NCBI GenBank assembly: GCA_007449985.2
Contig: VIIQ02000216.1
Coordinates: forward strand, 1 to 64,000
Origin: Desmodesmus armatus
Taxonomy: Eukaryota; Chlorophyta; Chlorophyceae; Sphaeropleales; Scenedesmaceae
Direction: 5' to 3'
Length of the DNA stretch: 64,000 nt
This document shows, in pieces, positions 56,932 through 64,000 of the stretch (the stretch's first letter is position 1; every line of letters begins with the position of its first letter). A program made the position numbers and the translations under genes. Below the pieces are notes generated by a model. The model searched no databases, was not told the origin of the DNA, and saw only the letters and a program-made list of their open reading frames with translations.

Positions 56932-59412
56932 TCAACACAGCGACTGCGAAATTGTGTGCAACCCAGCGGCTGCACTGCCACGTGTAATGGCCTCACTGCT
57001 GCTGCTGCTGCTGCTGCTGCAGCAGCTGGTACTGCTACTGTTTACACTACTCCTACTGCTGGTGCTACTGCCGCCCATCACCATGGCAGCACCTGCTGCT
57101 ATGTCACAGCAGAGGAGTGCCCCATCTACAACAGCAGCAACAGCACCGCCTGCTGCCCCCGCAGCTGCTTCACCTGTTGTTTCATTCAAGCCCTGCTCGG
57201 CAACTTGCGCTGCAGCAGGCAACAGAGATGTGCTGCTGCCTGTAGCAGCCTGCGGCAGCGGCAGTGCCCGCAGCTGCTGGTGTGTTGTGGCGATACTGAC
57301 AATCAGATCCTGTACCGCAGGCCACTGTGCCTCCTGCTCCCTGACTTCCTCCTCTGCTGCCAGCCACTGCCCCAACACCTCATCTGCCACTGCCTGATCT
57401 GCCATCGCTGCTACTGCTGCAGGCATGTCCCGTTCCATCAAAGCCTGTAGCACCAGCATGGCCAGATCTGTATGCCCTGCTGCTGCAGCTGCTTCAGCTG
57501 CACCTGCCATGCCCTCAGCTGTCAGCTGTAGAGCAGCCAGCAGCAGATGCACAATCTCTGTGTTGCCTGCGGCTGCAGCTATACGCAACGGCGGCTTCTG
57601 CTGTGTGTTCAGGGCATTTACGTCTGCCTGAGCAGCCAACAGGAGCTGCACCACTGCAGGATTGCCTGCTGCATGCACTGCCGAATGCAGGGGCGTCCAC
57701 GCCTCTGCATCAGCAGCTTTGACATCTGCCTGTGCATCCAACAGCAGCTGCACTGTTGTGGTGTGACCTTGCTGGGCTGCATAGTGCAGAGCTGTGTAGC
57801 CTTGTGTTGATTCAGCAGCGGCTACTGCTGCCTGGCACTCCAAGAGATGCTGCACCACATCATTGTGACCGTTGTGGGCCGCCTCAATGAGGGCTGTAGA
57901 CCCCTCTGCGTTGCGTGCATTGACTGATGCACCAGCACGCAGCAGCAGCAGCACGACTGCAGTGTGACCGTGACATGCGGCACAGTGCAGCGCTGTCCAC
58001 CCCTGTGTATCAGCAGCGTCGACTTCTGCCCCTGCATACAACATCAGTTGTGCCACTGCGCTGTGCCCCCGTGTGGCTGCATAATGGAGGGCTGTGTAGC
58101 CATTGGCGCCGACAGCAACCACATGCACTGAGGCTTGCCATTGCAAGAGAAGCTGCACTGCACCAGTGTGCCCCTGCTGGGCGGCCTCCATAAGGGATGT
58201 GGAGCCATTTGCAGCAGCAGCGTCCACTGCTGCTTGAGCATGCAGCAGGGCCAGCACCACTGCGGTACGGCCGTCAATTGCCGCACAGTGCAGCGCTGTT
58301 CGCCCCACTGCACAAGCAGCATCAACCCCTGCCCCTGCATTCAGGAGGGCCTGAACCACGGCCAGGTGGCCTTCCTGGGCTGCAAAATGCAGGGCTGTGT
58401 AGCCAAATTTACCAACCACCTCGGTTGCTGCGCCAGCACATAGCAGCTGCTGCACCGTTGCAGTTTGGCCCTTGTAGGCAGCCCAGTGCAGGGCTGTGAG
58501 TCCCTGTCCATCAACGGCATCTACTGCTGCGTGAGCATCTAACAGCAGCCGCACCACTGCACTGTGATTGCGTTTCCCTGCCCTGTGAAGTGCGGTGAGG
58601 CCCTCCGCGTCAGCAGCATTGACTGCTGCCTGCCACTCCAAGAGCAGCTGCACTACAGCTGTGTGCCCCTGGCCGGCAGCCTCCAGAAGGGCTGTGGAGC
58701 CCTCATCATCATCAGCGTCCACAGCTGCATGCGCACACAGCAGCGCCAGCGCCACTGCGGTTCGGCCGCCGATTGCTGCACAGTGCAGCGCTGTTGCCCC
58801 CGATGCATGAGCAGCATCTATTTCTGCCCCTGCATTCAGAAGGCCCTGCACTACTGTAAGGTGACCCTCCTGCGCCGCAAAATGCAAGGCTGTGTAGCCA
58901 TGTGCATCAGCAACATCAACTGCTGCGCCAGCACCTAGCAGCTGCTGCACCACCACAATATGGCCCTGGTAGGCAGCCAAGTGCAGGGATGTGAGTCCCT
59001 CTGCATCAGCGGCGTCTACTGCTGCGTGAGATATCAACAGCAGTTGCACCACTGCGCTGTGATTGTGCCTTCCTGCCATGTGAAGTGCGGTGAGCCCCTC
59101 TGCATCAGCAGCATTGACTGCTGCCTGTGCAGCTAGCAACAGCTGCACCACCGCACTATGGCCGTGCTGTGCCGCCTTGTGTAGAGCTGTGCAGCCTTCC
59201 TCGTCAGCAGCATCAACTGCTGTGCCTGCTAAGATCTGCTGTTCTACTGCTGTTGCATCGCCATCCGCTGCTGCGCGAAGGAGATCTTCCCATGCCGGTG
59301 CAGAGACTATTAAATTCATGCTTCTTGGTGTGGTGGCGATGCAACTTCTCTGTAGAGGCCCAACCCCAGCGATCATGGTGATGTGACGACAGCAGCGACG
59401 ATTTGGTGACAT
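56932..59412 (-). CDS. Ankyrin-repeat protein, 826 aa, intronless
   Basis: One uninterrupted frame with an ATG at 59412 (MSPNRRCCRHITMIAGVGPL) and a stop at 56932. After ~40 residues come about 17 canonical ankyrin repeats (G-T-A-L-H-x-A-A-x-x-G-H-x-x-V-V-x-L-L-L), occupying roughly residues 40-620. Repeats 2-6 and 7-11 match each other position by position, so a five-repeat block was duplicated. A helical acidic region (WLAAEEEVREQEAQWPAVQD) and an Ala/Ser-rich end follow. There is no catalytic domain and no transmembrane segment. Ankyrin arrays mediate protein binding. An intronless gene of this length is unusual among its intron-rich neighbours. The start could also be the internal Met before NLIVSAPAWEDLL. 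Confidence 0.88.
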   Translation of the reverse strand: MSPNRRCCRHITMIAGVGPLQRSCIATTPRSMNLIVSAPAWEDLLRAAADGDATAVEQQILAGTAVDAADEEGCTALHKAAQHGHSAVVQLLLAAQAAVNAADAEGLTALHMAGRHNHSAVVQLLLISHAAVDAADAEGLTSLHLAAYQGHIVVVQQLLGAGAAVDVADAHGYTALHFAAQEGHLTVVQGLLNAGAEIDAAHASGATALHCAAIGGRTAVALALLCAHAAVDADDDEGSTALLEAAGQGHTAVVQLLLEWQAAVNAADAEGLTALHRAGKRNHSAVVRLLLDAHAAVDAVDGQGLTALHWAAYKGQTATVQQLLCAGAATEVVGKFGYTALHFAAQEGHLAVVQALLNAGAGVDAACAVGRTALHCAAIDGRTAVVLALLHAQAAVDAAAANGSTSLMEAAQQGHTGAVQLLLQWQASVHVVAVGANGYTALHYAATRGHSAVAQLMLYAGAEVDAADTQGWTALHCAACHGHTAVVLLLLRAGASVNARNAEGSTALIEAAHNGHNDVVQHLLECQAAVAAAESTQGYTALHYAAQQGHTTTVQLLLDAQADVKAADAEAWTPLHSAVHAAGNPAVVQLLLAAQADVNALNTQQKPPLRIAAAAGNTEIVHLLLAALQLTAEGMAGAAEAAAAAGHTDLAMLVLQALMERDMPAAVAAMADQAVADEVLGQWLAAEEEVREQEAQWPAVQDLIVSIATTHQQLRALPLPQAATGSSTSLLPAAAQVAEQGLNETTGEAAAGAAGGAVAAVVDGALLCCDIAAGAAMVMGGSSTSSRSSVNSSSTSCCSSSSSSSSEAITRGSAAAGLHTISQSLC

Positions 59413-59879
59413 GACCTGAAAAGACGCGTTGATGTGTTTGACGCCTTTACTGGCAAATATGTGATTTCGTTAAGCTGTGTTTCGTCGTGTCGTAAAGACC
59501 GGCCCCGCCACGTGAACAACGGCTGTTGATGACTCACAGGCACCCAACTGCAGCACACAATGCTCACCCCAGCCACCAGAGTCGTTGCACTGTGAGGGAG
59601 TTCTGCACTGCTGCTGTGCAAAAGGGCGTACCTTGTAAGTATGTGCCTTTGCCACATAACGTGTGACCTACACTCCCTCAGTGACTGAGCGAGTCAGTAC
59701 CACACGCGCTGACAGTGGCTCGTGAGCCATGCCGCTCACAGCATTGACTCTCTGCTGACTCTGTGATGCTGTTTGATTTGGCTGGCCATGGTCAGGCTGT
59801 CTGATGATCCCTTTTTGAGTAACCAGAGCCAGTGGATCATCAGCATCGGCGGCTCGCGCAGGTCTGAGTAGGACCGCGC

Positions 59880-59901
59880 GGGGGGGGGGGGGGGGGGGGG
59901 G
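59880..59901 (+). repeat. G22 homopolymer
   Basis: Twenty-two consecutive G residues, about 470 bases upstream of the ankyrin start codon. The true length is likely uncertain. Confidence 0.9.
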
Positions 59902-60129
59902 ATGTCTGCTGCAGGCGTGCATGGCTCTATTGGGATCTACATCTGTGCTGGACTTGGGTGTCTGCCATACACACGCTTGGCCGGACTGCCGCGGGCTGCC
60001 TCCTACGGTATGCTGAGGACGTGTGAGATGTGCTACAGTAGGGTAGAGAAACAAGTGATGCAGTGCCATGTGTGTGACAATGTTCCTCAGGAACAGCCTG
60101 AGGCTGTGTATATATTCCAACAGCCTTTA

Positions 60130-60198
60130 GTGGCTGTTGCTGTACATGGGCCCAGCACAGCCAGCACACGCGGCTGTGCTGGGCCCCTGTACAGCCAC
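60130..60198. repeat. Inverted repeat, ~27-bp arms
   Basis: 60130-60162 and 60172-60198 pair, with a nine-base loop, one mismatch and one six-base insertion (TTGCTG) in the first arm; the core is GGGCCCAGCACAGCC/GGCTGTGCTGGGCCC. Confidence 0.85.
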
Positions 60199-61268
60199 TG
60201 CACCCCGCTTGTAAACATTCTGAAGCTCAGAGCAGCTGCACATCAGACATGACACTGACTCCATTGCATCCAGGCAGCCCCTGCCCCAGACCCCTCTCTC
60301 CTGATGCGCTGTGACCCCTGACTTGCACGCTCTGCTGTTGCGAAAGCTGGCCATGACCAGTGCTGCTTGGCCAGGTCTGGCTGCTTGCAGCATGTCTGCG
60401 GAAGCTGCCGGCAGCAGGTGCGGTAATGTAAGACGAGGATATCAAGGCCAGACGTGAAGCCTTTGCAGCTGTTTGATTGTTTGATGTTGTTGGTTGATAT
60501 GTGTGTGGTGGCGGGGTGGGTGAGGGTGGCCACCCCCATGGGGGGTGGGGGTGGGGAACACCCGCCGTGTTGGTGGTGGACGTGTGGTGTGTGTGTCGAA
60601 GCACAACATGAAGGGTAATTTATCATGTAGTGTGCCTCGATTCCACCGACTTTCGTGACATCAGACTGCAATGACTAACAAACGGCCGACCTTCCACCGG
60701 CAGCCCAAGCCAACTGCGAGAACATGAACACTTTCAACACCTCAAACCTCAATTACATGCAGGGCATCACCGCTTGAAATCTCCATCCCAACACACCTCT
60801 GTGGATCTCACCTGGCCCAGAGTCAGTTTTCTGCTGTCAAGCCTTTGATCAGCGACAACAGGGCCCATCATTCGTTTCAAAACATATTCTTATCATCGGG
60901 ATGGGTCTAGGCGAAGGGTGAGCCCCAGATGACCGCACAGCCCACAGCAACAGCAGCACCAGACCTGAGACACCACCTCAGCAGCAGACCCAGTGCCTTG
61001 AAGCCTAAAATCGCAAGCAATCGAAACTTGAGTGACTGCATCCATTGTAAGCCTTTGTCCAACGATGTGGCCTGCAAGCACACCCCAACACACGACACGA
61101 GAGGCGCTGGCATACCCACCATAGGGTGCTTGCTGTTCTGACAGCTTACTCTGCCTTCGTTCTGGCTACAGGGGCGTTGAAGGCCAACGGGCCTGATCTA
61201 CTACAGTTTTCCGCAAAAGTGACAGGCACACGCCTGCAGCAGGCAGCACCCAACCGCAGTCGTCACTA

Positions 61269-63951
61269 ATGTGGGAACCGCCACACCAGCAGCAACTGCC
61301 TGCGCAGTTTGCCACGCTGGCCATCTCTAGCAGCCTCCACAGCTCGCTGTTCTCACCCCCAGGCAGCTCCTACAACCAGGAGGCGGAAACAGACACAGAG
61401 TTTGACTATCAAAGTGAGGTGGGGCACCTCAACTTTCCCACTAATGGAGAGACACCGCCCGCAGCAGCAGCAGCAGCAGCAGCAGCAGCACCGCAGGAGC
61501 ATGAGCCCGTGCACATCCCGCCCCCCAGCCTCCAGTCAATACCCACACCCAGACGTTTGGGCCAGACACAGATTTCGACTATCAAGCAGAGGTGGGATAC
61601 CCCAACTTTGCAGCAGCACCTCAGGAGCTTGACGGACACCTGCAGCCCTTTGTTGGCCTGGGGCCTGGACTCCTAGGCGACGGCAGCTTTGGAGCAGTGT
61701 TTACAGCATTCCATGGACACCGCATGGTGAGTTCTTGAGGTCAAAAATGGTTTGAACCCATGCTTCTGTTCTGCCTCGGGCTTGGTTGACTGGACGAGCA
61801 GCTGACACTGCACACTGTGGGTGTCATGAGTTCCTGCAAAGGGTTACGGAACAGAGCCCATGCACTGCGCATACCAGCGTTGCTCGCACGCCTAGCATCA
61901 GACAGCCTGTTTGCTGGGCGCCTGCACAGCAGGCGGGCGGATGTGGGGGCCAACTGTGGCTGCATTGCAGATTCTGGACGTGGCATGTGCAACAGCATCT
62001 CGCAGTGCATGTTGACAATGCATGTCTCCTGCTTGCCAGCTGGGGGATGTGCCAACGCAGCCTCCCTGAGGCCCACACTCCGCTGGTGCTGACTGTGTGC
62101 TGTGCCATGCTTGGCTGACCTGACCTGGTGCTGTGCTGTGCTGTGCTGTGCTGTGCTGTGTGCTGCGCTGTTCTGTGTGCTGTGCTGTGTGCTGTGCTTG
62201 GGTGGTTCAACAGGTGGCCATCAAGGTGTTCAGGGAGATGGTGCGTGACCACGTCCCATCGGATGCAATCCGCCAGGAGCTGGAACTTCAGGTGACTGAA
62301 TGTGCTGAGTCTCCCTCACCCGTTCCTCTTTCCCGCGCCCTTCTCTGTGTATGTGTGTCAGCAGGGATACTACAATCATGCATGCGATGCGCGCGCGTGT
62401 GCGTGCGCAGTACGTGCGTACATGTGTCGATGTGCTACACCATCTCAGCCATTAGTGCAATTCTCGTCAGCAGTCTGGGTATCAAGTCCCTGTGCAGCCT
62501 GCTGCTGCATAGCGAGCCACTCTGAAAGCTGCCTCCTGGTAGTTGCCAGGAGGCAGCTTTCAGAGTGGCTCGCTATGCAGCAGCAGGCTGCACAGGGTCC
62601 CTGTGACTGTCCTTCACAGTGCACCGGGCCGGCGGCCAGCACAAATACCAGCCCGATTCCAGCCTGCTAGGCCGGGTCTGGCATCAACTGGTGTAGTCAA
62701 CTGTCGAACTGTGTCATGGCTACCCGTGACTCTTTCATGGGTGTGTCTCAGTAAGGCAGGTGTGAGGACCCTAGGCTTGAAGGGCGTAGGAAAATGGGTC
62801 CTTTCGTATTGCTTGCACAACCACATTTTATTTTTCGTCTTTGCCCGCGCGCTCACTGGACTGTCGCACACTGCAGTGCGCTAAGTGACAAGTGAGGAGC
62901 AGCACCTAAGCCCCAGCACCAACGTTGCGGTGCTGTTGGGTTGCTGGGGTGGTGCTTCACAACTCCCTGCTGCTTTCTCAGCATTCTGCCGCACTGACTT
63001 CTGTCGCTGTTGTGTCCCTGCTGCCCCATCATCTCTGCCAAACACGTAGATGATGTGTCAGCATGAGTTTGTGGTGCAGGCGTACGGCTGGAAGGTCTCT
63101 CCCGTGCGCCCGAGTGGCCATCCCGGTGGCAACCAGGGGTTCTTCTGTGTTGTCATGGAGCACTGCATATGCAGCCTGGAAGACAAACTTGGGCAGCTGC
63201 GCATGCAGCACTACGGACAGAACCCAGCAGCAGCAGCGCAACAGGACGAACAGCAGGGCCCTCCTCCTGCCCCTCCACCACCACCACCTCCTGGCCAGCC
63301 TGGATTGCAGCCGCCTGATCCAGCGGGCAGCATTTCGGAGCTGTCGGTGCGGCTATCGGTGATGGGTGATGTGGCAGCAGCGGTGCAGCACATGCATGGC
63401 GGAGGGCTGCAGCAGCAGGGTGGGGAGAGGTGTGCAGTCCTGCACAACGACCTGCGGGCACAGAACGTCATGCTGCAGGTCAACGCTGAGGGGCGCTTGG
63501 TTGGGAAGGTGAGTGTGCGGGTGTGGAAGGGCCGCGCTGTTAGTGGTAGATGTGCAGCCACGTCTTTTAGGTTTGCAGCCTCATATGGAGTTTTCGGGAT
63601 TACCTTATGGTGTATGCGGCTTGCGTGTTGTTGCCACATGCTGTGGGGTGAAGTTTTGGCACACATGCCAACCGCCACAGCCGGCTGCTGTCCAACATAT
63701 TGTTCTTTGCCACCCCAGCTGATCGCTAGCCCTTGCTATGACCTGAACTGCCAAACCTCCAAAAGCAAAAAAAAATGTGTTGACACTAACCGCAGGTTGC
63801 AGACTTTGGGCTGGCAGCAAGGCTGGAGGGCCACCAGGAGGCGGCAGCATCATGCAGCCTACGCATCCACTGTGGGTTGCACCGGAGGCGTACTGGGGCC
63901 GCCGGCACGGCCCCTACAATGTCACACGCTACACTGACATCTTTGCACTGG
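61269..63951 (+). CDS. Protein kinase-like gene, incomplete at window end, frame break in last exon
   Basis: Exons: 61269-61418, 61553-61726, 62214-62291, 63050-63508, 63796-63951, the last with a GTGAGT donor, so the gene continues past the window. Kinase landmarks in order: Gly-rich loop GLLGDGSFGAVF; VAIKVF (lysine); C-helix Glu in RQELELQ; hinge CVVMEHCICSLEDKL; catalytic loop LHNDLRAQNVML (HND instead of HRD, Arg instead of Lys after DL); VADFGLAARL; WVAPEAYWGRR; DIFALG. A ~45-residue Gln/Pro insert lies between the hinge and the catalytic loop. The segment DT(E/D)FDYQ(S/A)E occurs twice near the start, joined by the inferred first intron. DFG and APE are in different frames within the last exon with no possible intron between, so this is either a pseudogene or an assembly indel. 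Kinase fold assured; activity uncertain. Confidence 0.72.
61461..61496 (+). repeat. GCA trinucleotide tract in kinase intron 1
   Basis: About eleven GCA/CAG units. In the exon model proposed here it is intronic; read as coding it gives poly-Ala or poly-Gln. Confidence 0.75.
62129..62165. repeat. (CTGTG)n in kinase intron 2
   Basis: Six or so CTGTG units directly upstream of the acceptor at 62213, then degenerate repeats to about 62200. Confidence 0.85.
62488..62597. repeat. Perfect inverted repeat, 52-bp arms, 6-bp loop
   Basis: 62488-62539 is the exact reverse complement of 62546-62597; the loop is TAGTTG. It lies in the kinase intron between the exons ending at 62291 and starting at 63050, so the pre-mRNA would form a 52-bp fully paired hairpin. 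Confidence 0.97.
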
Positions 63952-64000
63952 GTGAGTCGTGTAAGGTCGGGTATGGCTTGACATAGGGCGCGGTGGCGGG

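Larger units (their letters stand above)
59413..61268. other. Divergent intergenic region
   Basis: About 1.9 kb between the ankyrin gene (minus) and kinase gene (plus). It contains the poly-G run, an inverted repeat, and a G-rich GGTGGGTGAGGGTGGCCACC-type patch at 60517-60557. No gene could be supported. Confidence 0.45.

Overview
The window is nuclear DNA of a green alga, most likely a chlorophycean (Chlamydomonadales or Sphaeropleales type). Genes are broken into many short exons with GT-AG introns, (CAG)n/(CTG)n, (CA)n and poly-G/C tracts are everywhere, proteins carry long Ala/Gln/Ser runs, and the gene content (KDZ transposase, MYND-finger proteins, ankyrin arrays, an algal GH5 mannanase) fits chlorophytes. 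Nothing looks bacterial, organellar or viral. Most genes below were assembled by reading GT-AG boundaries and checking that codon phase carries across each intron; exon coordinates are in the evidence fields.

Layout. 1-6243 (+): a KDZ-superfamily transposase gene of about 14 exons, with two places where the frame does not carry through. 6644-8018: about 2.7 tandem copies of a ~511-bp repeat. 8949-11808 (-): an intact five-exon, 672-aa gene of unknown function with a zinc ribbon, convergent with the transposase and possibly its partner. 12482-14702 (+): a myeloid leukemia factor family protein. 16305-17012 (-): two decayed copies of the end of the MYND gene found at 38-42 kb. 18302-25895 (+): a 16-exon TPR-ankyrin-MYND protein whose introns hold decayed copies of two of its own exons. 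26.5-28 kb: repeat-rich DNA with remnants of a minus-strand gene. 29398-30381 (-): F-box/leucine-rich fragments. 30939-32683 (+): hypothetical protein. 34792-36481 (-): HAD-family phosphatase of the pyrimidine 5'-nucleotidase type. 38269-41821 (+): 1096-aa MYND protein. 43533-44108 (-): an 81-aa single-pass membrane protein split over two exons. 44597-46458 (+): YdcZ/DMT-type transporter. 47964-53323 (+): 12-exon secreted endo-beta-mannanase. 56932-59412 (-): 826-aa intronless ankyrin protein. 61269-64000 (+): protein-kinase gene running off the end, with a one-base frame break in its activation segment and a perfect 52-bp-arm hairpin in an intron.

The genes do not form a pathway. They are a normal mix of housekeeping, trafficking, wall-related and signalling genes plus one mobile-element region. 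The most unusual features are the possible two-gene KDZ element with internal satellite, the repeated internal duplication and decay of exons, and several long inverted repeats that could be transcribed as hairpins.
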